Below the pieces are notes generated by a model. The model searched no databases. It was not told the DNA's origin and saw only the letters and a list, made by a program, of their open reading frames with translations. 64,000 bases of DNA from Agathobaculum butyriciproducens (GTDB lineage Bacteria > Bacillota > Clostridia > Oscillospirales > Butyricicoccaceae): contig QEKJ01000009.1 of assembly GCA_003096535.1 (NCBI GenBank), positions 1 to 64,000 of the forward strand, written 5' to 3'. Positions 7,753 to 19,718 of the stretch are shown in pieces. Each line of letters begins with the position of its first letter. Position 1 is the stretch's first letter. The translations under genes were made by a program, and so were the position numbers.

Positions 7753-8475
7753 TTGAACGTCGAAATAAACGGTCCTAAAATACTGGGTTATTTGTTCGGC
7801 AATACCAATCTGCCGATCACGGAGACCATGAGAAACTCATGGATCATCATGGCGTTTATCCTGTTCCTGTGTATCTTTTTAACACACCGCATGCAGAAGA
7901 TCCCAAAAGGCAAGCAGGCACTGGCCGAAAAGGCGGTGCTGATGATCGACGGTCTGGTCGAAAGCACGATGGGTGAAGGCTGTCAGGCTTTCTCGCCGTA
8001 CATTATGACGCTGATGATGAGCTCGCTGTTCGGTTCGCTGGCCAGCCTGTTCTGGATGCGCTCCACCACGGCAGACCTGAACACCACGCTCGGCTGGGCG
8101 ATCATCACGTTCGTGCTGATCACGTTCAATAAGATCAAGTACGGCGGCATCAAGGGCTACCTGAAGGGGTTCCTCGAGCCGATCTTCGTTATGGCGCCGC
8201 TCAACGTGCTCAGCGAGATCGCAACGCCGGTCTCCATGTCGTTCCGTCACTTCGGCAACATGGCAGGCGGCCTGGTTATCACCACGCTCATCATGGGCGC
8301 ACTCAAGGTGCTGTCTAATGCGGTATTGGGTTTCCTGCCCGATAATATCGCGCTGCTGCAGATCGGTCTGCCCGGTGTGCTGTCGCTGTATTTTGACTGC
8401 TTCACGGCCTGCATGCAGGCGTTCATCTTCAGTATGCTCACCATGGCTTATGTAGGCGACGCACGCAACAGCTGA
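7753..8475 (+). CDS. atpB: ATP synthase F0 subunit a
   Basis: 240 residues with five to six membrane helices. The stator channel subunit that passes ions to the c-ring. The essential arginine lies in SFRHFGNMAGG, in the penultimate long helix. It starts with TTG at 7753, 7 bases after AGGAGG; no ATG fits. Confidence 0.95.
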   Translation: MNVEINGPKILGYLFGNTNLPITETMRNSWIIMAFILFLCIFLTHRMQKIPKGKQALAEKAVLMIDGLVESTMGEGCQAFSPYIMTLMMSSLFGSLASLFWMRSTTADLNTTLGWAIITFVLITFNKIKYGGIKGYLKGFLEPIFVMAPLNVLSEIATPVSMSFRHFGNMAGGLVITTLIMGALKVLSNAVLGFLPDNIALLQIGLPGVLSLYFDCFTACMQAFIFSMLTMAYVGDARNS

Positions 8476-8511
8476 CGTGAAGAAAAAACAAATTCCAATT
8501 TCGTTATCTGA

Positions 8512-8787
<276 letters not shown>

Positions 8788-8919
8788 TTGGAGGCGGCAA
8801 TATCCCAATCGTTTATGCCGACTGGAATATTGACACTTCTACGACCGCTTCGCTGTAAAGTGAGTGGTTGAGAATGAAAAGACGAAACGGATTCTTCCGT
8901 TTGGGAAGGAGGTAAACCA
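8788..8919 (+). other. atpE-atpF spacer with two hairpins
   Basis: 132 bases without a gene. CAATATCCC (8801-8809) can pair imperfectly with TGGAATATTG (8823-8832), and AAACGGA with TCCGTTT near 8885-8901 just before the atpF ribosome site AAGGAGG. Such spacers may set the c-subunit excess by stabilising the atpE mRNA; that is inference. Confidence 0.4.
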
Positions 8920-9423
8920 GTGACAGAAGCATTATATGAAGCGTTCGTCAGCATCGGCTGGTGGGAGATCCTCGTGACGATGTGCAACACGCTCATTACG
9001 TTCCTGATCATCAAGAAGTTTCTGTACAAGCCGGTGCGCAAAATGCTGGCTGCCCGCACCGAGGAGGTCGAGTCCATGTACTCCACCGCCGAAAAGGCGC
9101 AGAGCGAGGCCGAGCAGATGCGCAGCGAATATACCGAGCGTCTGTCCAAGGCGAAGGAGGAGGCTGCCGAGATCGTCGGCTCCGCTACCCGCCGTGCCGC
9201 AGAGCGCAGCGATGAGATCCTGCGCGAGTCCTCGCAGCAGGCATCCGCTATGGTCAAGAAGGCCGAGCGCGTTATCGAGCAGGAGCGCATCAAGGCGCAC
9301 AAGGAACTCAAGGATGAGGTTGCGGATCTGTCCGTGATGATCGCCTCCAAGATCGTGGAGCGCGATGTAAAGCCGGAGGATCACGAACGCTTTATCGAAG
9401 ACTTTATTGACAAGGTGGGGTGA
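8920..9423 (+). CDS. atpF: ATP synthase F0 subunit b
   Basis: 167 residues: one N-terminal membrane helix (WWEILVTMCNTLITFLIIKKFL) and a long charged right-handed coiled coil (about residues 40-150), the peripheral stalk linking F0 to subunit delta. GTG start with AAGGAGG 8 bases upstream. Confidence 0.94.
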   Translation: MTEALYEAFVSIGWWEILVTMCNTLITFLIIKKFLYKPVRKMLAARTEEVESMYSTAEKAQSEAEQMRSEYTERLSKAKEEAAEIVGSATRRAAERSDEILRESSQQASAMVKKAERVIEQERIKAHKELKDEVADLSVMIASKIVERDVKPEDHERFIEDFIDKVG

Positions 9424-9429
9424 GCAAAC

Positions 9430-11489
<2,060 letters not shown>

Positions 11490-11510
11490 CGCGAAAGGGA
11501 GGGACTGAAA

Positions 11511-12374
11511 ATGGCTTCCGGAAATATGAAGGACATCAAGCGCCGTATCAAATCGGTGCAGTCCACCATGCAGATCACCAAGGCGATGGAGCTGGTCGCG
11601 TCCTCCAAGATGCGCCACGCGAAGGAGCGTGCGCTCGGTGCAAGACCGTACTTCAACGCCCTGTACCAGACGATTACGCATCTGGCGGGTGCAACGCGCG
11701 GCAGCGAATCGGTTTATACCAGACCGCGTGAGGTCAAGAACAGCCTGTACATCGTCATTGCGGGCGACCGCGGACTGGCGGGCGGCTACAACGCCAACCT
11801 GTTCAAGCTTGCCGCTGCCGAGATGCAGGGCAAGCAGGCGCAGGTCATCACCATCGGCAAAAAGGCGCAGGAGCATTACGCAAAGCGTCCGGTAACGGTG
11901 GCGGCGGACTATCCCGGCATTGCCGAGACCATGCGCATCAGTGATACGCATCCCATCGTGGAGGACATGCTGAAGCTGTTCCGCGAGGGCAAGGTGGACG
12001 AGGTTTTCCTGTGCTACACGGAGTTTATCTCTCCTCTGCAGCAGGAGCCGAAGTGCCTCAAGCTGCTGCCCGCGCACTTCGATGCGGCGGAGGCTCAGCC
12101 CAAGGGCGCTCATGTTCTGACCGAATACGATCCCTCGCCGGAGAGCGTGTTCGATGCAGTCATCCCGGAGTACCTGTACGGCGTGCTGTACGGCGCGGTA
12201 GTCGAAAGCTACTGCTCCGAGCAGTCGGCGCGCCGCATGGCAATGGAGGCTGCGTCGGATAACGCGGGCGAGATGATCGAAAATCTGAATCTGTCCTACA
12301 ACCGTGCGCGTCAGGCAGCGATCACGCAGGAAATTACGGAGATCGTAGCCGGCTCGGGCGAGGTAGGAGCTTAA
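11511..12374 (+). CDS. atpG: ATP synthase F1 subunit gamma
   Basis: 287 residues. The central rotor shaft: N-terminal helix MKDIKRRIKSVQSTMQITKAME and C-terminal helix with NAGEMIENLNLSYNRARQAAITQEITEI both match the coiled-coil core. The ribosome site AGGGAGG precedes the ATG. Confidence 0.96.
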   Translation: MASGNMKDIKRRIKSVQSTMQITKAMELVASSKMRHAKERALGARPYFNALYQTITHLAGATRGSESVYTRPREVKNSLYIVIAGDRGLAGGYNANLFKLAAAEMQGKQAQVITIGKKAQEHYAKRPVTVAADYPGIAETMRISDTHPIVEDMLKLFREGKVDEVFLCYTEFISPLQQEPKCLKLLPAHFDAAEAQPKGAHVLTEYDPSPESVFDAVIPEYLYGVLYGAVVESYCSEQSARRMAMEAASDNAGEMIENLNLSYNRARQAAITQEITEIVAGSGEVGA

Positions 12375-13871
<1,497 letters not shown>

Positions 13872-13872
13872 T

Positions 13873-14274
13873 ATGGCTACCTTTCATCTCAAGGTGCTCA
13901 CGGTCGATAAGCAGTTTTTCGACGGTGAAGTGGACCGTATCGTGGTTCGCACCTCACAGGGCGATGTGGGCATCCTGCCGAACCATGTGCCGTATGTTGC
14001 GGCGCTCGGCGTCGGCGGTCTGACCATCATCCGGAACGGCGAACGCCGTGTAGCGGCGGTTTCGGGCGGTTTTGTGGATGTTTCGGCAGAGCAGACGGTC
14101 GTGCTGGCGCGTACCTGCGAGTGGGCCGACGAAATCGACGTGGCCCGTGCCCGTGAGGCCGCAGACCGTGCGAAAGCGATTCTGCAGAAAAAGGCCGGCG
14201 ACCGTGAAATGGATATCGCACAGGGCAAGCTGAAAAAGGCGGTAAACCGTATTCGCATCGCGGAGAGCAAATGA
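13873..14274 (+). CDS. atpC: ATP synthase F1 subunit epsilon
   Basis: 133 residues: an N-terminal beta-sandwich (FHLKVLTVDKQFFDGEVDRI, GDVGILPNHVPYVAAL) and a C-terminal two-helix hairpin (VARAREAADRAKAIL). Rotor subunit that also inhibits ATP hydrolysis. It follows atpD by one base and ends the operon. Confidence 0.95.
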   Translation: MATFHLKVLTVDKQFFDGEVDRIVVRTSQGDVGILPNHVPYVAALGVGGLTIIRNGERRVAAVSGGFVDVSAEQTVVLARTCEWADEIDVARAREAADRAKAILQKKAGDREMDIAQGKLKKAVNRIRIAESK

Positions 14275-14303
14275 TACAATTTCCTGCAGAGGAATTGTAT
14301 CAG
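14275..14303 (+). other. Hairpin at the end of atpC
   Basis: GATACAATTTCCT pairs with AGGAATTGTATC around a short loop, starting inside the atpC stop region. No T run follows, so this is more likely a stabilising 3' structure than the terminator, which comes at 14337. Confidence 0.6.
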
Positions 14304-14336
14304 TATTACTGAATAATTCGGCATATTGACCGAATA

Positions 14337-14375
14337 TAAATCCCTCGATTTGATTGAATCGGGGGATTTTTTGTG
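14337..14375 (+). terminator. ATP synthase operon terminator
   Basis: AAATCCCTCGATT pairs with AATCGGGGGATTT around TGATTG, followed by TTTTG. Its 3' arm contains the -35 region of the next promoter. Confidence 0.88.
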
Positions 14376-14382
14376 CTATAAT
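14354..14382 (+). promoter_or_regulatory. Sigma-A promoter overlapping the atp terminator
   Basis: TTGAAT at 14354-14359, 17-base spacer and consensus TATAAT at 14377-14382 preceded by TGC. The -35 box lies in the 3' arm of the preceding terminator. It drives the gene at 14437. Confidence 0.8.
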
Positions 14383-14436
14383 AGCCGCTGGAAGACAAAG
14401 AAAAGTTCTCTGCTGAAGTGAAATGGGGGAATTTCC

Positions 14437-15147
14437 ATGAAACGAGCGCACGGGCAGATGTCGGAATCGCTGCTGTTGGGCGCAATGCTGGCTATGGCCG
14501 GCGGCTTTTTTGACGCATATACCTATCTCTGCCGCGGCAAGGTGTTTGCTAACGCGCAGACCGGCAATATTGTCCTGTTCGGCGCGAATATTGCCGAGGG
14601 CAACTGGCTGCGGGCAGCCGAATATTTCCTGCCGATTCTGGCGTTCGCACTGGGCGTTGTGGCGGCGGAGATTGTCAAGCGGCGGTACAAAAAACGCCAG
14701 AGCGACATCAACATCCACTGGAGACAGATTGTCGTGCTGGTCGAGATCGTGCTGCTGATTGCAGCGGCATTCCTGCCGCAGAGCATGAACACCACGGTCA
14801 ACATCATGATCTCGTTCATCTGCGCGATGCAGGTCGAGTCGTTCCGCAAGGTGCGCGGCAGCGCATTTGCAACCACGATGTGTACAGGCAACCTGCGTTC
14901 GGGCACCGAGCAGCTTGTAATCTGGGCGCAGACCGGCGACCGGAATGCGATCCGCAAAACGCGCAACTATTACTCAATCATCCTGTTTTTTATCCTCGGC
15001 GGTGCGATTGGCGCACTGACGACCGCGAGAATTGGCGAAAAAGCGCTGCTGCTGACCTGCATCCCGCTGAGTCTGGTCTTTACAGTCATGTTTGTCGAGG
15101 AAGAACATACGCTCGAGGCGGAGGAGACCGCCGGAAAGGAACGGTAA
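14437..15147 (+). CDS. DUF1275 (YoaK-type) membrane protein
   Basis: 236 residues, six predicted membrane segments. It begins with the family hallmark: a first helix LLLGAMLAMAGGFFDAYTYL followed by NAQTGNIVLFG. A second matching half (AMQVESFRKVRG ... TTMCTGNLRSG) gives the usual internal pseudo-repeat. The DUF1275 family are integral membrane proteins of unknown transport role. The ribosome site GGGGGAA precedes the ATG; a HAD phosphatase gene follows after 3 bases, so the two are co-transcribed. Confidence 0.88.
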   Translation: MKRAHGQMSESLLLGAMLAMAGGFFDAYTYLCRGKVFANAQTGNIVLFGANIAEGNWLRAAEYFLPILAFALGVVAAEIVKRRYKKRQSDINIHWRQIVVLVEIVLLIAAAFLPQSMNTTVNIMISFICAMQVESFRKVRGSAFATTMCTGNLRSGTEQLVIWAQTGDRNAIRKTRNYYSIILFFILGGAIGALTTARIGEKALLLTCIPLSLVFTVMFVEEEHTLEAEETAGKER

Positions 15148-15150
15148 ACC

Positions 15151-15951
15151 ATGTCGATCAAACTGATCGCCGCAGATATGGACGGCACGCTGCTGTCCAG
15201 CCGTAAGCAGCTGCCCAAGGGCTTTTTTCCGCTGGTGCGCACGCTGAAAAAGATAGGCGTACGCTTCGCACCTGCATCCGGACGGCAGTATTACAACCTG
15301 TACGAGCAGTTCGGCGAGATCGCGGACGAGCTGATGTACATCAGCGAAAACGGCGGTATGGTGTGCGACGGACGCGAAATCGTGTCGTTCGAGGCCATGC
15401 CGCAGCAGCTGGTGTGCGCGGCTGTGGAGCTGGCGCGCGGTCTGCCGAATGTGCACGCAATCGCGTCCATGCGGGACGGCGCAGCCTACGAGGACGACGA
15501 TCCGGTGTTCGTGGAGAACATGGCGATGTACTACGCGCGGCGCAAAAAGGTGCCTGATCTGCTCGAAGCCGTGCAGCAGGAGCCGGTGTGCAAGGTAGCG
15601 CTTTTCTGCAAAAATGCGGCGGAAACCAACGTGCTGCCGTACTATCGGCAGATGTTCGACGATAAGCTGCAGGTAGCGCTCTCCGGCGCGGACTGGGTGG
15701 ATTTGATGCGCCTGGGGCTGAGCAAGGGCGTGGCCGTGGGCGTTATGTGCGATAATCTGCACATCACATCCGCGCAGTGCATGGCGTTCGGCGATTATCT
15801 GAACGATGTGGAGCTTCTGCGCTCGGTGGGCGAGTCCTACGCGATGGCGAATGCACATGAACGGCTCAAGAAGGTCGCAAAGCATGTTTGTCCGTCCAAT
15901 GATGAGGACGGCGTGTGCCGCACGATCCGCAGCGTGCTGGCGGTGGAATAA
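15151..15951 (+). CDS. Cof-type HAD-IIB phosphatase
   Basis: 266 residues. Motif I is AADMDGTLLSS with the nucleophile Asp, motif II is FAPASGRQY, the motif III lysine is at SKGVA and motif IV is FGDYLNDVELL. The large type-IIB cap lies between motifs II and III (residues about 80-185). Relatives dephosphorylate sugar phosphates, FMN or pyridoxal phosphate; the substrate is not clear. Cytoplasmic. Confidence 0.9.
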   Translation: MSIKLIAADMDGTLLSSRKQLPKGFFPLVRTLKKIGVRFAPASGRQYYNLYEQFGEIADELMYISENGGMVCDGREIVSFEAMPQQLVCAAVELARGLPNVHAIASMRDGAAYEDDDPVFVENMAMYYARRKKVPDLLEAVQQEPVCKVALFCKNAAETNVLPYYRQMFDDKLQVALSGADWVDLMRLGLSKGVAVGVMCDNLHITSAQCMAFGDYLNDVELLRSVGESYAMANAHERLKKVAKHVCPSNDEDGVCRTIRSVLAVE

Positions 15952-15957
15952 AAGGCG

Positions 15958-15994
15958 AAACCCGGGAATCGAAGGATTCTCGGGTTTCTTTTTG
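15958..15994 (+). terminator. Intrinsic terminator
   Basis: AAACCCG (15958-15964) with CGGGTTT (15981-15987) and an inner GAATC/GATTC stem, followed by CTTTTTG. It may also work for the converging iol genes, though the A run on that side is short. Confidence 0.88.
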
Positions 15995-16086
15995 AATTAG
16001 GCTGTATTTGTATTCTGTTTGGAGACTTGAATATAAATAAGAGAGAATAAATTGAATGTGGAATAAGAATGCGGTTTCGAGAACGA

Positions 16087-17109
16087 TTATTCGAGGGTCA
16101 GCTTTTTGTCGGTCAGGAAGGATTCCTTGCAGCGGAAGGCGATCTTGGTGGACTGGGTGCCGTCGATAACGCCCGGAGTTGCCTTGCGGCCGGTTGCTAC
16201 GCAGTCGCAGAATTCCTCAATCTCAGTGATGTATGCATCGTGCCAGCGCGTGATGAAGTCCTGATAGCACTCGCGGCATACGCCGTGCTGGCTCATAACC
16301 TCGACCAGAGAATCGGTCGGAACCGAAGCGATACGCAGGGTGCCGCGGGTACCAACGATTTCGGTCTCAACATGAGAGCCGTGTGCCGCAGCGCGGCCGG
16401 CAAAGAAGAAGGCCATTGCGTCGTTTTCCATCTTCATCAGGCCGGAAACGTTGTCGCCGTCGTCCCAGTCCTTGTACTGCTTGAACTCGTAGCAGCCGCC
16501 GGTTGCCCACAGCTCCTTGACCTCGGAGCCGGTCAGCCAGCGAATCAGGTCGAAGTCGTGAATGGACATATCGATGAACTGACCGCCGGAGCGCGGAGCG
16601 TACTCCAGGGTGCCCTCGATGATGGAGATCGGGTCCTGCGAGTAGCAGCGAACCAGAATAACATCACCGATGTCGCCGTTCTCCATCTTCTTCTTGGCTA
16701 CCTGATAGGAGTGGTCATAGCGGCGCATGAAGCCCAGCATAAAGGTCAGCTCCGGGTGAGCCGCGATGATGGCCTCGGCCTCCTTGCACTTTTCAACCGT
16801 GTCAGCCAGCGGCTTTTCGCAGAAAACGTGCTTGCCTGCGTCCATCGCAATCTTGATCATCTCAACGTGAGAAGCGGTGTTGGTGATGATGGCAACGGCC
16901 TCAACGTTCGGGTCAGCGCACAGATCCTTCGGGTCGTTGTAAACGGCGGTTACGCCCAGTTCTTCAGCGACCTGCTTTGCGCGGTCGAAGTTTGCGTCTG
17001 CGATAGCTACCAGCTCGGAGCCCGGAACGCGGTTTGCAATGTTGCAGGCGTGCTCATAACCCAGACGGCCTACACCGATGATACCGATCTTCAGCTTTTT
17101 CATAATCAT
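16087..17109 (-). CDS. iolG: Inositol 2-dehydrogenase-like oxidoreductase (Gfo/Idh/MocA family)
   Basis: About 340 residues. NAD-binding GIIGVGRLGYEH at the N-terminus, the family EKPLADT motif near residue 98, and the catalytic Asp and His in DMSIHDFDLIRW. The two neighbours on the same strand, an inositol-type binding lipoprotein and iolE, make myo-inositol 2-dehydrogenase the best specific guess. The step oxidises myo-inositol to scyllo-inosose. Two ATGs, 17109 and 17103, both fit the AAAGGAG site. Confidence 0.88.
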   Translation of the reverse strand: MIMKKLKIGIIGVGRLGYEHACNIANRVPGSELVAIADANFDRAKQVAEELGVTAVYNDPKDLCADPNVEAVAIITNTASHVEMIKIAMDAGKHVFCEKPLADTVEKCKEAEAIIAAHPELTFMLGFMRRYDHSYQVAKKKMENGDIGDVILVRCYSQDPISIIEGTLEYAPRSGGQFIDMSIHDFDLIRWLTGSEVKELWATGGCYEFKQYKDWDDGDNVSGLMKMENDAMAFFFAGRAAAHGSHVETEIVGTRGTLRIASVPTDSLVEVMSQHGVCRECYQDFITRWHDAYITEIEEFCDCVATGRKATPGVIDGTQSTKIAFRCKESFLTDKKLTLE

Positions 17110-17153
17110 CGATCTCCTTTGAAAAATATAGTGAATGTGAATAGAATTATAGA

Positions 17154-18149
17154 TTAACCCAACAGCTTGTTCAGATAATCCAGACGCTCCTGTGCATTGT
17201 CCTTCGTCAGGATGCTTGCATCTACGGAAATGACTTCGTCGACCTTTTCGCCGTTTGCAGCGGCAACAGCAGCCTCTACAGCCTTGTAGCCGAGGTCGTA
17301 GCAGTTATAGGAAACGGAAAGCGTTTCGCCGCCCTGCAGCAGAGAATCGCAGGCAGACTTGGTGCCGTCAAAGCCGACAAAGACCGTGTTGGCATAAGCT
17401 GGATGGCTCTCTGCTGCGCGGGCAGCGGCCATGGCCATGTCGTCGTTGTTGCAGACAATCATCGCAATGCCTTCTGGATGGTTCTGGATAATCGCTTCCA
17501 TCGAGTTGGCGGCCTTATCCGCCACAGCATCCGCGTACTGAATTTCGTTATCCAGAAAGGTGCCGCCTGCATTGGTGATACCGGTGCGATAGCCGTTTAG
17601 ACGTGCGGTTGCGGTGTTGTCGCCCTGTACACCCGAGATGGCGATTGCCTTCAGTTCGGTCCAGCCGGCCTCTTTGGCGGCCTTTACAGCGGCTTCGCCG
17701 CCGAATTCGGCCGCATTTTCCTGATCGAGACCTACGAAGGAGAGAATCTCCGGTGCATCAATGCGGGTGTCCAGATTGATGATCGGCTTGGTCTGTCCCT
17801 TGATCAGAGTAGCTGCAACATCGGACTGCAGCGGTGCGATAACATAAGCATCGTAAGCACCGGAGTTCAGGTCGGTTTCGATGATATTCTGCTGCTCATC
17901 GTAAGCAGTTTCCGAAGTAGCACCCTTGACATCGACCTTTACATTGGAATTTTCGGTTCCGTAGGCTTCGGCACCGGCAACAACATAGCGCCAGTACTCA
18001 GAAGCCGTGGTTTTCAGAATTACGCTGATAGAAAGATTCTTGCTACCATCGGCAGAATCTCCGGAAGAAGAGGGGGTGTTGCTGCCGCTGCATGCTGCGA
18101 GGCTGAATAACATGGTGCCAGTCAGAACGGTTGCCAGTAACTTTTGCAT
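17154..18149 (-). CDS. Sugar/inositol ABC transporter substrate-binding lipoprotein
   Basis: 331 residues. Lipoprotein signal peptide with lipobox LAAC (Cys20), a Ser/Gly-rich linker, then a type 1 periplasmic-binding fold (Peripla_BP_4) with ISVILKTTASEYW, NLDTRIDAPEI, IVCNNDDMAMAAARA and VFVGFDGT. Relatives bind ribose, galactose or inositol. It lies between iolE and iolG, so inositol or an inosose is the likely ligand. No ABC permease or ATPase gene is nearby, so the transporter must be completed from another locus. Confidence 0.88.
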   Translation of the reverse strand: MQKLLATVLTGTMLFSLAACSGSNTPSSSGDSADGSKNLSISVILKTTASEYWRYVVAGAEAYGTENSNVKVDVKGATSETAYDEQQNIIETDLNSGAYDAYVIAPLQSDVAATLIKGQTKPIINLDTRIDAPEILSFVGLDQENAAEFGGEAAVKAAKEAGWTELKAIAISGVQGDNTATARLNGYRTGITNAGGTFLDNEIQYADAVADKAANSMEAIIQNHPEGIAMIVCNNDDMAMAAARAAESHPAYANTVFVGFDGTKSACDSLLQGGETLSVSYNCYDLGYKAVEAAVAAANGEKVDEVISVDASILTKDNAQERLDYLNKLLG

Positions 18150-18274
18150 AAGAGTACTTTTCCTTTCTTTTTCCGAGTTTCCTTCTTTTGAACCGGTATT
18201 CTTGTAAACCGATAAGAAGACATCCGTATTCAGTTGTCAGCTTAACAGTTTGGGATCGTGTGCAAAACGGCGGA

Positions 18275-19174
18275 TTAGAGTCCGGTGTGCTCCTTGACGT
18301 AGGCGCGGGCCATGCGGGCGTACTCGAGCGGATTTGCGATAGCCGGATCCTGCTCAGCCTCTACGACCAGCCAGCCCTCGTAGTTGTACTCGTCGAGCAG
18401 CTTGAATACGGTCGGGAAGTCTACGCAGCCTTCCGGGTCGCCGGGAACGGTGAATACGCCTTCCGGAATCGAACGGAGGAAGCTCTTGTTCTCGGCGTAG
18501 CACTTGTCCATTGCAGGCTTGCGGACATTTTTGAGATGGACATGGCCGATGCGGTCGTGGTGCTTCTTGAGAATTTCGATCGGGTCCTCGCCGGAGAAGG
18601 TGAGATGACCGGTATCGTAAATCATGCTGACGTACTTCGGGTCAGTCATAGCGAGCATACGGTCGATTTCGTCGGTCTTCTGTACGGTAGTCGTCATGTG
18701 ATGATGGTACACGATCTTCATGCCGCTGTCGTAAGCGATCTTGCCGAGGTGATCCAGACCCTTGGTCAGTACCTCCCACTCATCGTCGTTCAACACCTTC
18801 TTGTTGGAAAGAGGAGTGTTCCACTGATGCTGAATGGAGAACGACTGATCAGACGTGTTGATAATCGTAGCACCGATCGACTTCAGGAAGTTCATGTGGT
18901 CAACAAATGCACGCTCGTTCTGCCACATCGGCAGTTCATTTAAGTAGGTGCTGATCCAGCCGGTGATGGCGGAAATACCGCGGCGGCCAAACTCCTTATT
19001 CAGAATCGCCGGATCACGCGGGAACTGGCAGCCGATCTCGGTGCCAACATAACCGGTCAGAGCGATTTCACTGATCGTCTGCAGGAAGCTGTTTTCAGCA
19101 CCCATCTCCGGCATGTCGTCCTCGGTCCAGGCGATGGGGGCAATACCGATTTTAACCTTTTTGGGATCTAACAT
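18275..19174 (-). CDS. iolE: Myo-inosose-2 dehydratase-like protein
   Basis: 299-residue xylose-isomerase-like TIM barrel. It starts VKIGIAPIAWTEDDMPE, typical of IolE, and carries YHHHMTT, YDTGHLTFSGEDP, GHVHLKNVR and VVEAEQDPA, which supply the metal ligands. IolE dehydrates scyllo-inosose, the next step after IolG. First gene of the minus-strand iol group; its leader has a hairpin at 19202-19224. Confidence 0.88.
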   Translation of the reverse strand: MLDPKKVKIGIAPIAWTEDDMPEMGAENSFLQTISEIALTGYVGTEIGCQFPRDPAILNKEFGRRGISAITGWISTYLNELPMWQNERAFVDHMNFLKSIGATIINTSDQSFSIQHQWNTPLSNKKVLNDDEWEVLTKGLDHLGKIAYDSGMKIVYHHHMTTTVQKTDEIDRMLAMTDPKYVSMIYDTGHLTFSGEDPIEILKKHHDRIGHVHLKNVRKPAMDKCYAENKSFLRSIPEGVFTVPGDPEGCVDFPTVFKLLDEYNYEGWLVVEAEQDPAIANPLEYARMARAYVKEHTGL

Positions 19175-19201
19175 AATGCTTCGTCCTTTCGTTCTTGTTG
19201 T

Positions 19202-19224
19202 ATCTCACAGCTGAGCCGTGAGAT
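19202..19224 (-). promoter_or_regulatory. Leader hairpin of the iol group
   Basis: ATCTCAC (19202-19208) pairs with GTGAGAT (19218-19224) in the 5' untranslated region, about 28 bases upstream of the iolE start. Could be an RNA structure or an operator half-site pair. Confidence 0.45.
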
Positions 19225-19718
19225 TCTTTCTTTCTCTTTGTGCTTATAGTTTAGCAGATATGGCGAACGGTTTCTTTTAGATTCTTGGCTTGATTCAAAA
19301 AACGGAAACTTTTTTTCGGACGCCCGAAAATCCCATATATATAATATATTAGAGGTAAAAGCGGCGGTAAAAAATGCACAGTATTTTTTCAGAGCGGGTT
19401 TGAGGCTGTGCGCTTGTTTTTATAAATCCTGCTTTTTGCCGGTCGGAGACCGGCGAATCGGCCGGTTTGCGAAAGCTGAAAAACCGCAGAGAAACATACG
19501 GAAGATTCTCGGTCGGATAGGCTATACGATAAATAAGCGGAAAAAAACAAGAATCTGCCAATAGCAAGAATTTATAATTTTCCTCGGCCCGACCGCAAAA
19601 AAGCACGATATACGGCGGTCTGCAAAAGCAAATATGTGCTATCGCACAACGGACCCGTGTGCTATACTTTTATAAGAGTAAAATCACCGTCAGAGAAAGA
19701 GAGGAGCTGCAAAAAACT
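19225..19718. promoter_or_regulatory. Divergent iol/araC control region
   Basis: No gene is visible in this A/T-rich gap between iolE (minus) and the AraC regulator (plus). On the plus strand TATACT (19663-19668) with TGC before it is a likely extended -10 box for the regulator. Just upstream, TGTGCTATCGCACA (19635-19648) is a near palindrome whose left half TGTGCTAT is repeated at 19658-19665, overlapping the -10. This looks like an operator, perhaps for autoregulation. The minus-strand promoter is not clear. Confidence 0.5.

Noticed and set aside
8821..8919. Possible small gene between atpE and atpF
   Set aside because: The frames are short, lack ribosome sites and overlap the atpF leader hairpins.
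19349..19606. An 85-residue minus-strand frame in the iol/araC gap
   Set aside because: No ribosome site, odd composition, and it crosses the A/T-rich control region.
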